DNA from: Elusimicrobium sp.
Lineage (GTDB): Bacteria > Elusimicrobiota > Elusimicrobia > Elusimicrobiales > Elusimicrobiaceae
Reading direction: 5' to 3'
NCBI GenBank assembly: GCA_015062115.1
Contig: SUVG01000003.1
Location: 161,672-225,671, forward strand
Length of the DNA: 64,000 nt
Both the position numbers and the translations under genes were made by a program. The notes beneath the pieces are model-generated. The model was given only the letters and a program-made list of their open reading frames with translations. It ran no database searches and had not been told where the DNA came from. Positions 23,712-35,375 of this stretch are shown here, in pieces (position 1 is the stretch's first letter; each line of letters begins with the position of its first letter).

Positions 23712-26324
23712 ATGAAAAAAAGCACAGAAATCAGAAACGGTTATTTACAATTTTTCCACTCCAAGGGGCTCCCGGTAGTTCCCTCGAGTTCCCTTATTCC
23801 TCACTCGGATCCTACCTTACTCTTTACTTCGGCGGGCATGGTGCAGTTTAAGCCCAACTTTTTGGGAATTGATAAATCGCTCAAAAATGCTACCACTTGC
23901 CAAAAATGTGTACGCACCACGGATATCGACAGTGTAGGTTTTACCGAACGCCATTTGACCTTCTTTGAAATGTTAGGCAACTTCTCGTTTGGTGATTATT
24001 TCAAAACGGAAGCCATTGCCTGGGCTTGGGAATACTTAACAAAAGTGTTACAAATCCCGGCCGAAAAACTTTCCGTCAGCATCTACAAAGGCGGCATCGC
24101 GCCCCGCGACGAAGAAGCCTACCTGGCTTGGCAAAAATATGTGCCGGCCGACCGTATTTTTGAATTGGGCGAAGCCGACAACTTCTGGACGATGGGCCCC
24201 ACCGGGCCGTGCGGGCCGTGTTCGGAAATTTATTACGACTTCGGGGACAAAGGTTGCACCAACCCTAACTGCGACATCACCTGCAACTGCGGGCGCTACG
24301 TGGAAATTTGGAACTTAGTTTTCACTCAGTTTGACCGCCAAGAAGACGGCACCTTGAACCCGTTGCCGCACAAAAACATTGATACGGGTATGGGGTTGGA
24401 ACGCTTGTGCATGGCTATGCAAGATGCGCGCAATGTGTTCGAAACCGACCTGTTCACTCCGCTTACCAAACAAGCCCAAAAAGATTTGAATATCAAAGGC
24501 GAAACGAAGGAAGAAATTTCCGCGCTTCGCATCATTGCCGACCATGTCCGCAGTTCCAGTTTCTTGATTGCGGAAGGCATTTTGCCCGCCAACGAAGGCC
24601 GCGGTTATATTTTGCGCCGCTTGATTCGCCGTGCGGCTCGCTATGCTAAATTGATGGGCAACGAAAAACCCTATCTCTATACATTGGTTCCCGTGGTGCA
24701 AGGTATTTTTGACGGCTTGTATCCGGAAATCGATAAAAACCTGCAACATATCCAAGATGTGTTGAAACAGGAAGAAGGAACCTTCTTAAAAACCTTGGTA
24801 ACCGGGGAAGAAAAACTGGCCGCGTTGCTTGCGGACGGCGTAAAGACCTTGCCGGGCGAAGAAGCCTTCCACTTGCATGAAACGTATGGTTTCCCGCTGG
24901 AACTGACCAAAGAAATTGCCGCCGCCAAAGGCGTAACGGTAGATGAAGCAGGTTACGAAAAAGCCAAATCGGCCGCGCAGGAAAAAAGCCGTTCTTATGC
25001 CGATGAATTTTCCAAAGAAAAAGCTGTTATCTTGCAAAAGGTGGAAAACGGCTATCCCGTCACGGTGTTTGTGGGCTATAACGATTTAACGGCTCCTGCC
25101 ACCGTGTTGGCTTTGTTAAACGAACAATTTGAGTTTGTAGATTCTTTAAGCGGGGAAGGCTATGCCGTATTCAACCAAACTCCTTTCTATGCCGAGTCCG
25201 GCGGTCAGGTAGGCGATACGGGTTGTGTGTTGGCAAACGGGGCGGAAGTTGCCCGCGTTACCGATACGCAAAAACCGCTTGGAAAGGTATTTTTACATAA
25301 AGTAACCGGTGTGCTTCAAAAAGGCCAAGAAGTTACTTTATCCGTAGATGCCGCCCGCCGCAAACGCTGTATGGCTAACCACAGTGCCATTCACTTGGTG
25401 AACGCGGCTTTGCGCCAAGTGTTCGGTTCTACCGTTCACCAAAGCGGTTCTTTTGTTTCCCCAGAACGCTTCCGCTTTGACTATACCCTTTCCAAAACTC
25501 CGTCTGCCGAAGAACTTAACAAGGCTTGGAAAATTGCCAATGCGGCCGCGGAGGCCTCTTTGCCCGTTGCGTGTGAAGAACGCCCGTTGGCCGATGCCGA
25601 CCGTTTGGGTGCGGTAACCTTGTTGGGCGAAACTTATGCCGACCCGGCCCGCTTTGTGCTTATGGGCGGCAGTTTTGATAAACCCGAAGATAAATACAGT
25701 TTGGAACTCTGTGGCGGAACGCACGTGAAAAATACGGCCGAAGTAATGACTGTATTGGTGCTGAAGGAAGGCTCCGTTTCTGCCGGGGTTCGCCGTATTG
25801 AAGGGGTTGCCGGATACGCGGCCTTAGATTATTTGAAAAATGTAAACGCACAGGCCGACGAATTGGCCTCCCGCCTGGTTGTTCCCGCCAAAGATGTTTT
25901 CTCTCGCGTTAATGCCATTATGGACGAACTGAAAGATGTGAAAAAACGTTTCACGCAATTTAGAGAAAAAACCTTGGCGGCCGGTGGCGTCAATGAAACT
26001 TCCTTCACCATGAACAACGGAACCACCTTAGTGGTGCGTAATGCCGAAGGGGCCGAACCGAAGGAACTGCGCAATATCGCCGATACCATTGCTCAAAAAT
26101 ACCAGCAAGCCTTAGTGGTGGTGGCTTGTGATAAAGACGGCAAACGCTCCTTTGTAGTAAAAATGGCCGGTAAGTTACCCAATACCGATGCGGTAACCGT
26201 GGCCAAGATGATTGCGGCCGACTTGAACGGTCGTGCCGGCGGTCGTCCGGACTTTGCTCAAGGCGGCGGCGAAGCCAAACGCCCTCTGTTGGACTTAATC
26301 GGCGGATTAAAAGAATCTCTGTAA
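23712..26324 (+). CDS. alaS: Alanyl-tRNA synthetase
   Basis: AlaRS charges tRNA-Ala and edits mischarged serine and glycine. The 870-aa chain has the class II catalytic core (STEIR start, FFEMLGNFSFGDYFK), editing-domain zinc motif HSAIH with later CGGTH, and a C-terminal DHHA1 domain (GGGEAKRP end). The start at 23712 (MKKSTEIRNGYLQFF) fits family N-termini and has a GAAGG site; an in-frame ATG at 23688 adds 8 residues. Followed by a strong terminator. Confidence 0.97.
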   Translation: MKKSTEIRNGYLQFFHSKGLPVVPSSSLIPHSDPTLLFTSAGMVQFKPNFLGIDKSLKNATTCQKCVRTTDIDSVGFTERHLTFFEMLGNFSFGDYFKTEAIAWAWEYLTKVLQIPAEKLSVSIYKGGIAPRDEEAYLAWQKYVPADRIFELGEADNFWTMGPTGPCGPCSEIYYDFGDKGCTNPNCDITCNCGRYVEIWNLVFTQFDRQEDGTLNPLPHKNIDTGMGLERLCMAMQDARNVFETDLFTPLTKQAQKDLNIKGETKEEISALRIIADHVRSSSFLIAEGILPANEGRGYILRRLIRRAARYAKLMGNEKPYLYTLVPVVQGIFDGLYPEIDKNLQHIQDVLKQEEGTFLKTLVTGEEKLAALLADGVKTLPGEEAFHLHETYGFPLELTKEIAAAKGVTVDEAGYEKAKSAAQEKSRSYADEFSKEKAVILQKVENGYPVTVFVGYNDLTAPATVLALLNEQFEFVDSLSGEGYAVFNQTPFYAESGGQVGDTGCVLANGAEVARVTDTQKPLGKVFLHKVTGVLQKGQEVTLSVDAARRKRCMANHSAIHLVNAALRQVFGSTVHQSGSFVSPERFRFDYTLSKTPSAEELNKAWKIANAAAEASLPVACEERPLADADRLGAVTLLGETYADPARFVLMGGSFDKPEDKYSLELCGGTHVKNTAEVMTVLVLKEGSVSAGVRRIEGVAGYAALDYLKNVNAQADELASRLVVPAKDVFSRVNAIMDELKDVKKRFTQFREKTLAAGGVNETSFTMNNGTTLVVRNAEGAEPKELRNIADTIAQKYQQALVVVACDKDGKRSFVVKMAGKLPNTDAVTVAKMIAADLNGRAGGRPDFAQGGGEAKRPLLDLIGGLKESL

Positions 26325-26351
26325 GTTCGATAGAAAAGTATTTTGTGTAAA

Positions 26352-26379
26352 CACCCCGGTTTCGGCCGGGGTGCTTTTT
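26352..26379 (+). terminator. Terminator after alaS
   Basis: CACCCCGG / CCGGGGTG stem with TTTC loop followed by CTTTTTT. Confidence 0.9.
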
Positions 26380-26409
26380 TGAGGGGAAGTTGGTGTTTCT
26401 TTCCTACAA

Positions 26410-26455
26410 TAAAAAACCCCGCGGCCACGCACTTAAGCGCTTTGCCGCAGGGTTA
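26410..26455 (-). terminator. Terminator after tRNA-Tyr
   Basis: On the minus strand a long stem (CCCTGCGGC / GCCGCGGGG) with an inner GCGCTTAAGTGCG helix is followed by TTTTTT, immediately past the tRNA 3' end. Confidence 0.8.
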
Positions 26456-26457
26456 AA

Positions 26458-26544
26458 TGGTGGTAGGAATAGGATTCGAACCTATGTAGGGCGTAGCCCG
26501 ACGGTTTTACAGACCGTTGCTTTTGACCGCTCAGCCATCCTACC
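26458..26544 (-). tRNA. tRNA-Tyr (GTA)
   Basis: This 87-nt class II tRNA has acceptor GGTAGGA / TCCTACC, anticodon loop CTGTAAA (anticodon GTA), a long variable arm (CGGGCTACGCCCTA region), T loop TTCGAAT and an encoded CCA. A TGTTATAAT promoter box lies upstream around 26605. Confidence 0.96.
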
Positions 26545-26723
26545 GAACAAATCGCTGCCGGAGCATTGCCCCGGCGTTTTTACTTAAACAACTAGGTACA
26601 AATATTATAACAAAAAATAATTTTTCTGTCATTATTCTTTCTAAGGCCGCCTGATAAAAAGAACAACAAAATGGCCAGTTTTTTCGTCGGGCACGAACGC
26701 GCGAAAATTGCTAAAATATCCCT

Positions 26724-29285
26724 ATGCAGAAAACAACCACTACCCCCTTAATGAGACAGTACAACGAGATTCGGGCCAAACACCCGGGCATTGTTTTGTT
26801 CTTTCGATTAGGCGATTTTTACGAAATGTTTGGCGACCAGGCCAAAGAAGTAAGTGCCATTTTAGGGCTTACGCTTACGGCCCGCCACGGTGTGCCGATG
26901 TGCGGGATTCCGTATCATGCGGCGAATAATTACATCGTGCGTTTGCTTAATGCCGGTAAAAAAATCGGCATTTGCGAACAAACCAGTTCCGTGATGGATA
27001 AAAATACTAAACTTTTCGAGCGCAAGGTTACGCGGGTTATTACGCCCGGAACTTTAATGGAAGATTCTTTGCTGGATGCCAACCAATCCAACTATTTAGT
27101 GAGTGTTTCTGTGTATGCAAAGGGGTGGGCGCTTTCTTGTGTGGAAGTTTCCACCGGGGAATTTTGGGTCAACCAAAACGATAAAGATGATTCCCTTACC
27201 AATTTGGCTTCTGTTTTGGCTGCTATCAACCCTTCCGAAATTATCGGGGATAAAGAATCTCTTGATACGCTTAAAACCAAAGTCGTTTTACCCGGTACGC
27301 TGACCCTTACCGAGCAAGCACCTTTTGACGGGGACTATACCCTCCCGGAAAATTGGCCTGCGTTGGCCGCGTGGGGGGAACACAAAAAAGCTTTATCTTG
27401 TGCGTTACAAATCATGAAGTATTTAAGTGTAACGGAGCCCAGTTTCAAAGCCGTTTTGATTCCTTCTTACCGCGAATTGAAAGACAGATTGCAAATTGAC
27501 GAAAATGCCGTAGCTTCCTTGGAACTTGTCAAAAGCCAGGAAGGCGGACGGGCGGGAAGTTTGTGGGCGTTGCTTGATAAAACCAAAACGGCTATCGGCA
27601 GCCGCAAATTAAAAGAATGGATTTTGCACCCGTTAATGGATCCCGGTGACATTGCTCAACGGCAGGATTGCGTGGAAGCCTTTGTGAACAATCAATCGGC
27701 CTTGGCGGATTTAAGTGCACTATTGGAAAACATTTCCGATGTGGAGCGCATCATGACGCGCACCGCAACGGGCACCGCTTCTCCGCGTGATTTGTCCGGC
27801 TTGCGCCACTCTTTGCTGAGTGTAGACCCTATTTCCCGTTGGTTTGAAAATTACGGCGAAATATCCCCTCATTTGTGCGAACGTTTTAAGCATCACTTGT
27901 CTGTTTTGTTGGATATGGCGCGCACTTTGTACGATGCCATTGATGAAAACCCGCCTCTTCGCCTGTCGGACGGACATGTAATTCGCAAAGGGTATAATGC
28001 CGAATTGGACGAACTTCGTTCCTTAAAACAAAATGGCAGTAAATGCATGGAAGAAATCTGCGCTCGCGAGCGGGAAAAAACAGGCATTGCTACCTTAAAA
28101 GTAGGGTTTAACTCCGTTTTCGGCTACTATTTCGAAGTTACCAAAAGCCATATCGAAAAAGTACCGTACAACTATGTCCGCAAGCAAACACTGGTAAACG
28201 CGGAACGCTTTATTACCGAAGAATTAAAGGCGTTGGAAGATAAAATCTTAAATGCCGAACAAAAAATTATCCGCTTGGAAAGTGCCCTGTTTGATCAAGT
28301 ACGCAAAACGCTGGCTGTTCAAATTGACCATGTAAAAGCCTTCGGGCAGATTGTGGCGGAATTAGATGTGTATATGTCACTGGCGTTGTGCGCGATGAAG
28401 GAACATTATGTAAAACCGACCGTAGATAACAGCACTTGTATAGAGTACGAACAAGGCCGTCATCCGCTGGTGGAAGCCACTTTGCCCGCGGGTAGTTTTG
28501 TGCCGAATCGTTTACAAATCGGTACTCCCAAAAACCAAATCATGCTGATCACCGGCCCCAATATGGGTGGGAAAAGCGTGTTCCTAAAACAAACCGCTAT
28601 CGTGGTAATTATGGCTCAAATGGGCAGTTTTGTGCCGGCAGCTTCGGCGCATATCGGTATTGTGGATAAAATAATGACGCGTATCGGTGCGCATGATGCT
28701 TTGGGTCGCGGCAATTCCACCTTTATGGTAGAAATGAACGAAACCGCACATATTTTGGCGTCCATGACTCCGCGCAGCCTTATTTTGCTTGATGAAGTCG
28801 GCCGCGGAACCTCTACCTTTGACGGGATTTCCATTGCCTGGTCGATTGTCGAGTATCTTTATAAACCGCAAGGCGGGCCGAAGGTATTGTTTGCTACCCA
28901 TTATTTTGAACTGATTGACTTGGAAAACAAGTACGAAAGTGTGCGCAATTACCATGTAGAAGCAAAAGAATACAAAGATGCCGGTGGCGAAACCCGGTTG
29001 GCTTTCCTGTACCAAATTTTACCCGGAGCGGCGGATCAATCGTATGGTATCCATGTGGCGGAATTGGCAGGTTTACCTGCCGCGTGTACTTTGCGTGCCA
29101 AAAAAGTGCTTAAAGATTTGGAAGCCAAAAAAGGGGCAAAAATATCCGCTAAAGAACAGGATATGGTCAAAGATTTATTTTCTTCGCCTATTGTGGAAGA
29201 AATCAAACTGGCCGACCCGGATAAATTAACCCCCATGCAAGCCTTGCAGTTAATTTGCGAATGGAAGAAACGAATCAATGAGTAA
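26724..29285 (+). CDS. mutS: DNA mismatch repair protein MutS
   Basis: MutS recognises mismatches and recruits MutL. The 853-aa chain shows the mismatch-reading FYEMF motif (about 33-37), core domains, and the ABC ATPase with Walker A GPNMGGKS (about 611-618) and [14 protein letters not shown]. It overlaps mutL by 8 bp, so the two are coupled. The extended -10 TGCTAAAAT ends only 6 bp before the ATG and no ribosome site is visible, so the mRNA may be leaderless. Confidence 0.97.
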   Translation: MQKTTTTPLMRQYNEIRAKHPGIVLFFRLGDFYEMFGDQAKEVSAILGLTLTARHGVPMCGIPYHAANNYIVRLLNAGKKIGICEQTSSVMDKNTKLFERKVTRVITPGTLMEDSLLDANQSNYLVSVSVYAKGWALSCVEVSTGEFWVNQNDKDDSLTNLASVLAAINPSEIIGDKESLDTLKTKVVLPGTLTLTEQAPFDGDYTLPENWPALAAWGEHKKALSCALQIMKYLSVTEPSFKAVLIPSYRELKDRLQIDENAVASLELVKSQEGGRAGSLWALLDKTKTAIGSRKLKEWILHPLMDPGDIAQRQDCVEAFVNNQSALADLSALLENISDVERIMTRTATGTASPRDLSGLRHSLLSVDPISRWFENYGEISPHLCERFKHHLSVLLDMARTLYDAIDENPPLRLSDGHVIRKGYNAELDELRSLKQNGSKCMEEICAREREKTGIATLKVGFNSVFGYYFEVTKSHIEKVPYNYVRKQTLVNAERFITEELKALEDKILNAEQKIIRLESALFDQVRKTLAVQIDHVKAFGQIVAELDVYMSLALCAMKEHYVKPTVDNSTCIEYEQGRHPLVEATLPAGSFVPNRLQIGTPKNQIMLITGPNMGGKSVFLKQTAIVVIMAQMGSFVPAASAHIGIVDKIMTRIGAHDALGRGNSTFMVEMNETAHILASMTPRSLILLDEVGRGTSTFDGISIAWSIVEYLYKPQGGPKVLFATHYFELIDLENKYESVRNYHVEAKEYKDAGGETRLAFLYQILPGAADQSYGIHVAELAGLPAACTLRAKKVLKDLEAKKGAKISAKEQDMVKDLFSSPIVEEIKLADPDKLTPMQALQLICEWKKRINE

Positions 29286-31152
29286 TATACGCATTTTAGA
29301 TGAAAAAACAGCCGGAAAAATCGCCGCGGGCGAGGTAATCGAGCGTCCTGCGGGAGTTCTCAAAGAACTTTTAGAAAACGCGGTAGATGCGGGAGCCAGT
29401 TGTATTAACATTACCATAGAAGGCTCCGGTAAAGATTTAATTCGCATTAACGATAACGGCTGTGGCATGAACGAAGAAGATTTGGCTTTAAGCGTATTGC
29501 GCCATGCCACCAGCAAAATCGGTTCGTTTGGAGATTTGGAACACTTAAATACTTTCGGGTTTCGCGGAGAAGCCTTATACTCCGTGGCGGCCGTGTCCCG
29601 CATGGCCCTTACCAGTTGTACGGGCGAAGGCCCCGGTAACCGTTTGGAAATTCACGCAGGCAAAGTGGTTTCCAAAAGCCCGGCTCCTTCCATTAAAGGA
29701 ACCACGGTGGAAATTCGCGACCTGTTTTTCAATACACCGGCCCGTCTTAAATTCTTAAAAAGCGATTCGTATGAACGCGCTTGTCTCTTAAAAGTAATTG
29801 AAGAAAGTGCCCTGGCCAATTTGCAGGTTTCTTACCGCGTAACAGTCAACGGGCGCGATGTGTACGATTTGCCCGCCCAAACAGGTTCCTTGCCTCAAGC
29901 TGCCGTACAACGCGCCAAAGATATTTTGGGAGAAGAGGTAGCCCAATGTTTGTTATATAAAGAGTTCGAAGAAATGGGCTTACGAATTTTGCTGACGCCT
30001 GCCGATAAACTCGTCAATGTGCGGGATATGCAATATGTGTTTGTAAACCGACGGCCGATTGATTCCAAAATTGTGCAACAGGCTATTTATAAGGCCTATC
30101 AAAATGTCCGGCCGAAAGACCGCCACCCCGCTTTTGTGGCTTATATGACGCTTCCCCCGGCTGATTTTGATGTGAATATTCACCCGCAAAAACGCGATAT
30201 CCGTTTCGTAAATGAAAACAGAGTGTTCGGCTTTATTATGCACGCGGCCGGAGAAACCGTTTTTCAAAACACCCAACCTATTGAAGTGTCCGTAGAATCT
30301 CCGGCAGTTTCCCTTCCTGCGGCGGCGCAACCCGCGGCAGAGCAACTGTTTACCCGGGCCCCTTCCCCAATAACACAAACGCAAACCTCTTCGTTTCTGG
30401 AACAGGCTTTTCCCGCTCAAACGGATTTCCCGCATAATACCGGGTATTTGTTACGGGAAACGGAGGAACCGGTGGACTATACAGCCAAACCGCTTACTGT
30501 TCCCGCAAAAGAAGAAATAGTGAAGGAGGAAAGCCAAGCCTTTGTATTGCCCGTCGAGGGGGAACCTTCTTGGTACCAGGGGCCGTATCACTATTTGGGG
30601 CAACTTCAGCGAAGTTATTTGTTGTTTGAAAATCCGCAGGGACTGGTGCTTATCGATCAACATGCCGCGCAGGAACGGGTGTTGTTCGAACATTATTTGG
30701 ATGAATTCGAACGCCATAGCGTAAAAGTGCAGAAACTCTTGTTTCCGATTCGGGTAGATTTACCTCCGTCTAACTTGGAAACGCTCCTTTCCTGGAGTGA
30801 TTTCTTAAAGACGGCCGGTTTTGAAATAGAACCTTTTTCCGCCCGTACCGTGCAAGTGCATACTTTGCCGTATATGATTCGGTTTAAGGAAGATGATATG
30901 AAGGAATTTATCATTTCTTTAGCACAGGTTGTGGGAGATCCAACCAAATCTACCGAAACACTCAAACGGAAGATGGTAGCCATGCTTGCTTGCAAAAAAG
31001 CCATCAAAGCGCACGATCAAATTTCCGCTGCGGAGGCCGAAACTTTGCTAGAGGATATGAAAAAGTGCAAAGACGGTATGCATTGCCCGCATGGACGACC
31101 CTGTGTAGCGCAACTGAAAATGAAAGAAGTAGAAAAACTCTTTGGCCGCTAA
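29278..31152 (+). CDS. mutL: DNA mismatch repair protein MutL with endonuclease motif
   Basis: This 624-aa MutL has an N-terminal GHKL ATPase ([23 protein letters not shown]), a long proline/alanine-rich linker (about 335-440), and a C-terminal dimerisation domain. The C-terminus contains the metal-dependent nicking site [12 protein letters not shown] (fits DQHAx2Ex4E) and CPHGRP, so this is an endonuclease-type MutL, as in bacteria without MutH. It is translated from a start inside the end of mutS. Confidence 0.97.
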   Translation: MSNIRILDEKTAGKIAAGEVIERPAGVLKELLENAVDAGASCINITIEGSGKDLIRINDNGCGMNEEDLALSVLRHATSKIGSFGDLEHLNTFGFRGEALYSVAAVSRMALTSCTGEGPGNRLEIHAGKVVSKSPAPSIKGTTVEIRDLFFNTPARLKFLKSDSYERACLLKVIEESALANLQVSYRVTVNGRDVYDLPAQTGSLPQAAVQRAKDILGEEVAQCLLYKEFEEMGLRILLTPADKLVNVRDMQYVFVNRRPIDSKIVQQAIYKAYQNVRPKDRHPAFVAYMTLPPADFDVNIHPQKRDIRFVNENRVFGFIMHAAGETVFQNTQPIEVSVESPAVSLPAAAQPAAEQLFTRAPSPITQTQTSSFLEQAFPAQTDFPHNTGYLLRETEEPVDYTAKPLTVPAKEEIVKEESQAFVLPVEGEPSWYQGPYHYLGQLQRSYLLFENPQGLVLIDQHAAQERVLFEHYLDEFERHSVKVQKLLFPIRVDLPPSNLETLLSWSDFLKTAGFEIEPFSARTVQVHTLPYMIRFKEDDMKEFIISLAQVVGDPTKSTETLKRKMVAMLACKKAIKAHDQISAAEAETLLEDMKKCKDGMHCPHGRPCVAQLKMKEVEKLFGR

Positions 31153-31157
31153 ACAAC

Positions 31158-31186
31158 AACCCCCGAGTTTAACCTCGGGGGTTTTA
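31158..31186. terminator. Bidirectional terminator between mutL and 31205 gene
   Basis: A CCCCCGAG / CTCGGGGG stem, with T and A runs on the two sides, lies between convergent genes. Confidence 0.85.
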
Positions 31187-31204
31187 AAAATCATGCAAAA
31201 ACAG

Positions 31205-32698
31205 CTATTCTGCCGGAAGAACTACTAGTATGTCTTTTGTAGAGGTAACTTCGGGCGAGCACCTTTTCATATCATCCAGCCATTCTTGTGTTATTTTGTC
31301 CTTATTTTGCATAAGAAAAGTCTCTTCTTTCCTATCATCAGCAAGAATCCAAAAAGGCGGGGTATTTTCTTCCCATACTTTTTCAAATACTACCAAACTC
31401 TCTTCGATAATCCTTTTTTCTAATTCTTTAGCGAATTCACCATTCTGGAGATAACCGTTTTCTTCAGCCACTTTATCCCTTTTGGCATACTGTTCTTGTA
31501 TTTCTGGTGGTAAACTTTCCAGCGGAGATAGCGATATATTCATGAAAGGTTTTGCCCCCACCAAGGGTTGCAAGTCAGTAAAGTAGGTAAAATCAAGATG
31601 TCCGTCGCCTGCGTAAACAAGTACAACATCATACTCCGGCAGAACGGCCTTTATACGTTGGGCCCAGTCTCGGGTTCTTTCGAATACTCCCCACGAAGAA
31701 ACCTTAAGAAGGTTTGACAAGTCTTCTTCTCTGTCGGAAGTTATCTGTGGAATGGAAACTTTTTTGGGGACCTCTACCCAAAATTTTCCAACCTTTACTC
31801 CGATGTCGCCTTGTTGTGTTGTTTCTATTACATGGTCATCTAAAGCCAATAAGTCAATTCGTTGTTCGTCTGCCGTTTGAAACACGGGGGCATATTCTTT
31901 ATTGCTAACAAAATAGAATGGATCCCTCGCTTTTTTTAGAAGAGGCGCGGAAGAAAAGGGTGCTAAAAACTCTTTCTCTTCTTTAAGATAGCGGCCAAAT
32001 TCTTGGCAGTGCTTTTCCACTTCTTCTATTGATAGTTTTTGTAGTTGGCAGTATTCTGCTTTTTTTTCTGGAGTCAGGGACTTAAAATAACCGCAACAAG
32101 AAGAATAGTATTCAAGATGTTCCTGCAGGAGATTGATTTCATTCAAAGGAAAAAACCATCTTGCAAATTCCGCCGCCAGTAAGATTTTTGCTGTTGGGTT
32201 AATTTTGCGCACAGCTCGTAAAATTTTAGCGACCTCTTGCGGGGCACTTTTGGTATCGTGGTTATTGCTTTCTGCAATATAAATCAGTTTTTCGTTTTGA
32301 AGTAACTTTTCATAGTCGGGGTATCCGGGGGTCGTAACGAGAAATTCTTCCCACGGAATAGGTACGGGGCATTGGGAGGCTTTTTCAGCAAAGCGCGTGT
32401 CCAGCCTGCAAGAACATAATTCTCTTTCTTTGGCACGTTCATTGAGTTTCAAGAAATCTTTCCAAGAAATATGTTCCCAGGTGTCTCGGTTTTGAAGCTC
32501 TTTCAATTTTTGGAGAGCCTCTGCGCTTGGAAAAGAGTCTGGAAAAGGGCATTGCGCGGGCAGATTAAACTTCTTTTTCAGGTTTTTTATCAGCTGTTGC
32601 TCCATATCCTGTCGAGGAGGAACGGCAAAGGGAGACCGTTGCGCAAACAACGGCTGAAAACCGAGCAATGAAAGGAGTAAAATCAAACAAATTCTCAT
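31205..32698 (-). CDS. Secreted protein, possible ChaN/TIKI-superfamily relative
   Basis: This 497-aa protein has a cleavable signal peptide (first 19 residues, ending FAQ). The central segments YIAESNNHDTKSAPQEVAKI and, later, VVLVYAGDGHLDFTYF recall ChaN/DUF399-like haem-binding proteins and the wider TIKI/EreA fold, in which an early acidic and histidine motif pairs with a late GxGH. The match was judged by eye and is weak. It is monocistronic, with a terminator shared with mutL. Cellular role unknown. Confidence 0.55.
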   Translation of the reverse strand: MRICLILLLSLLGFQPLFAQRSPFAVPPRQDMEQQLIKNLKKKFNLPAQCPFPDSFPSAEALQKLKELQNRDTWEHISWKDFLKLNERAKERELCSCRLDTRFAEKASQCPVPIPWEEFLVTTPGYPDYEKLLQNEKLIYIAESNNHDTKSAPQEVAKILRAVRKINPTAKILLAAEFARWFFPLNEINLLQEHLEYYSSCCGYFKSLTPEKKAEYCQLQKLSIEEVEKHCQEFGRYLKEEKEFLAPFSSAPLLKKARDPFYFVSNKEYAPVFQTADEQRIDLLALDDHVIETTQQGDIGVKVGKFWVEVPKKVSIPQITSDREEDLSNLLKVSSWGVFERTRDWAQRIKAVLPEYDVVLVYAGDGHLDFTYFTDLQPLVGAKPFMNISLSPLESLPPEIQEQYAKRDKVAEENGYLQNGEFAKELEKRIIEESLVVFEKVWEENTPPFWILADDRKEETFLMQNKDKITQEWLDDMKRCSPEVTSTKDILVVLPAE

Positions 32699-32839
32699 AA
32701 AAGTACCTCCGATGCATACTTATTATCATTATAATTCTTTTTTCTGCAGAAACAAATTGCTTTTAAAGTGTTTTATTTCCCCCTTCCTTTTATGGAGGAA
32801 AAAAGGTATCCTATATGTATATTCTCTATTGGAGGGCTT

Positions 32840-33367
32840 ATGCCTGAAAACCCCATTTTGGAACGTGTTTTATTTTCGGAAGAACAATTATCTAAAAGAG
32901 TGGCCGAACTGGGCCGCCAGATTTCTGCGGATTACCGCGGCAAACAACCGTTGTTTGTGGGTATTTTGCGCGGCTGCATTTTGTTTTACTCTGACCTGAT
33001 GAAAAACATCAGCGTAGATTGCAATATGGACTTTATGTGCTTGTCCTCCTATGCCGGCACTTCCAGCACGGGTCAAGTGCGCACCATGCTCGATTTGCGC
33101 GAAAGTATCAAGGGACGCCATGTGGTAATCGTAGAAGATATTGTAGATACCGGGCTTACCTTGGAATATTTGATGGGTAACTTAAAAAGCCGCGGTGCTG
33201 CCAGCATCGAAATTTGCTGCTTGCTTGATAAACCCTGCAACCGTAAAGCGGATGTGCATGCCAAATATGTAGGGTTTACTATCGAAAACGAATTTGTCAT
33301 CGGGTACGGGTTGGACTACAACGAACTGTACCGCAACTTGCCTTATATTGGAGTATTTAAGAAATAA
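32840..33367 (+). CDS. hpt: Hypoxanthine phosphoribosyltransferase
   Basis: This 175-aa purine-salvage enzyme converts hypoxanthine or guanine plus PRPP to IMP or GMP. The PRPP-binding motif VVIVEDIVDTGLT is intact. The start at 32840 (MPENPILERVLFSEEQ) is chosen because GGAGGG precedes it and it matches family N-termini; the frame stays open to 32768. Its stop overlaps the ftsH start (TAATG), a gene pair found together in many bacteria. Confidence 0.93.
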   Translation: MPENPILERVLFSEEQLSKRVAELGRQISADYRGKQPLFVGILRGCILFYSDLMKNISVDCNMDFMCLSSYAGTSSTGQVRTMLDLRESIKGRHVVIVEDIVDTGLTLEYLMGNLKSRGAASIEICCLLDKPCNRKADVHAKYVGFTIENEFVIGYGLDYNELYRNLPYIGVFKK

Positions 33368-35298
33368 TGAAGAACAAAAATCCGAACAACCGCAAAATTG
33401 TTTCCTTCGGCCAAATTTTAGGTTGGCTGATTATTTTCGCTTTGGCTGTTTTCTTTTTCAACAAGCCGGGAGTGAAAGAAGCCGTTTTGGACTATTCCGA
33501 ATTCAAACATAAAGTGGCCGCGGCGGAAGTGTCGGATTTAACAGTAGCCCCGGGTATGATTTCCGGTATGTACAAAAACGAACAGGGCCAGTTTGCTCCG
33601 TTTAGAACGGTGCGCATGGAAGACCCGAATCTTGTGCAAGAACTGACTGCTGCCAATGTTAAATACAAAGCCCAACAGGATAGAAGTTGGATAGGCAGTA
33701 TTCTTTTCAATGTTCTTTGGATTGTTCTTCTTATCGGGTTGTGGTGGTTCATTTTTATCCGCCCGCAAAGAAACGACGGCAGAAGTGCAATGAACTTTGC
33801 CCGCTCCAAAGCCAAAATGCAGGATCCTTCCAAACAGTCCGTTACCTTCAAAGATGTTGCCGGGTGCGACGAGGCGAAAGAAGAACTGCAAGATGTTATT
33901 AAATTCTTAAAGAATCCTAAAAAATTCCAAAAATTGGGCGGAAAACTCCCCAAAGGGGTGCTCCTTTACGGGGCTCCCGGTACGGGTAAAACCCTGCTTG
34001 CCAAGGCCGTCGCGGGAGAAGCCGGGGTTTCCTTCTTTTCCGCATCCGCTTCCGAATTTGTGGAAATGTTCGTAGGGGTGGGTGCCGCCCGCGTGCGCGA
34101 CTTGTTTGACCAAGCCAAAAAGAATTCCCCCGCCATTATTTTTATCGATGAATTAGATGCGGTGGGTCGTCGTCGCTTTGCCGGTATCGGCGGCGGGCAT
34201 GACGAACGCGAACAAACCCTCAACCAACTGCTTATTGAACTGGACGGTTTTGAAAGCAAACAGGGTATTATTTTAATGGCCTCTACCAACCGTCCCGATG
34301 TGTTGGATCCGGCTCTTATTCGCCCCGGTCGTTTTGACCGTCACATTTCCGTGCCTGCGCCTGATTTGAAAGGGCGCGAAGAAATTTTGAAAGTACACGC
34401 CAAAAAAGTGAAACTTTCCGCGGAAGTAGATTTGAAAACAGTGGCCAAAGGGACGCCCGGTTTTGTGGGGGCAGATTTAGCCAATGTTATTAACGAAGCC
34501 GCCATTTTGGCTGCCCGCGCCGATAAAGATGCCGTTACCAAAACGGATATGGACGAAGCGGTGGAACGGGTCATTGCCGGCCCGCAAAAAAAGAGCCGTA
34601 TTATCTCTAAACACGAACAACGCATCATTGCCGCGCACGAGGTGGGGCATACGGTGGTTGCCCGTATGACGAACCACTCCGATCCGGTTCACAAAGTAAC
34701 CATTATCCCTCGCGGTCAGGCATTGGGTTATACCTTACAACTTCCTTTGGAAGACAAATTCTTAACCAGCAAATCCGAATTATTGGATAAGTTGTGCATC
34801 TTGTTGGCCGGCCGTGCGGCGGAAGAAATCGTTTTTGGCGAAATTACTTCCGGTGCCAGTGATGACCTCAACAAAACCATGGCCTATGCCCGCAAAATGG
34901 TTACCGAATTGGGTATGAGCGAAAAATTGGGCCCGGTGGCACTTCCTTCCGGGGAAGAAGGGGAAGTGTTCTTGGGGCGCGATATTTCCCGTCACAACAC
35001 CTATTCGCAAGAACTCGCTAAGACCATCGATGAGGAAATTTTGAATTTAATTAAGTCGTCCTACACGCGTGCGAAGGATATTATTACCCGAAATCGCGCC
35101 GCGTTTGATAAATTGGTGGAAACCCTCTTGGAAAAAGAAGTGGTGGAATCCAACGAAATTGACGAAATCCTGGGCTTAAAACCCGTCGCGAAAGAGGACG
35201 CTCCGCTTGAGCCCGCAGCAGAAGAAAACCCCCAAGAAGAAACGCAGGAGCCCAAAGCCGAACAGGCCGAGCCCCGCCAGCCGGAACTTTTTGAGTAA
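33367..35298 (+). CDS. ftsH: ATP-dependent zinc metalloprotease FtsH
   Basis: This 643-aa membrane-bound AAA+ protease degrades misfolded membrane and short-lived cytosolic proteins. It has two N-terminal membrane segments (about 13-35 and 111-135) bracketing a periplasmic domain, Walker A GAPGTGKT (about 201-208), [12 protein letters not shown], second region of homology, and zinc site HEVGH (about 422-426). The C-terminal 50 residues are rich in E, P and Q. Coupled to hpt by a 1-bp overlap. Confidence 0.97.
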   Translation: MKNKNPNNRKIVSFGQILGWLIIFALAVFFFNKPGVKEAVLDYSEFKHKVAAAEVSDLTVAPGMISGMYKNEQGQFAPFRTVRMEDPNLVQELTAANVKYKAQQDRSWIGSILFNVLWIVLLIGLWWFIFIRPQRNDGRSAMNFARSKAKMQDPSKQSVTFKDVAGCDEAKEELQDVIKFLKNPKKFQKLGGKLPKGVLLYGAPGTGKTLLAKAVAGEAGVSFFSASASEFVEMFVGVGAARVRDLFDQAKKNSPAIIFIDELDAVGRRRFAGIGGGHDEREQTLNQLLIELDGFESKQGIILMASTNRPDVLDPALIRPGRFDRHISVPAPDLKGREEILKVHAKKVKLSAEVDLKTVAKGTPGFVGADLANVINEAAILAARADKDAVTKTDMDEAVERVIAGPQKKSRIISKHEQRIIAAHEVGHTVVARMTNHSDPVHKVTIIPRGQALGYTLQLPLEDKFLTSKSELLDKLCILLAGRAAEEIVFGEITSGASDDLNKTMAYARKMVTELGMSEKLGPVALPSGEEGEVFLGRDISRHNTYSQELAKTIDEEILNLIKSSYTRAKDIITRNRAAFDKLVETLLEKEVVESNEIDEILGLKPVAKEDAPLEPAAEENPQEETQEPKAEQAEPRQPELFE

Positions 35299-35375
35299 GT
35301 TATCTTCTCTGTAACGGGAAATTACCGTCCGCTCGCCTGTTTGGAAAAGGCCCGCGTACAAAAGGAAGTTTCTAC

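Noticed and set aside
26390-26587. Plus-strand open frame across tRNA-Tyr
   Set aside because: Antisense to the tRNA and its terminator, with the typical spurious RNRIRTYVGRSPTVLQTVAF product; no ribosome site.
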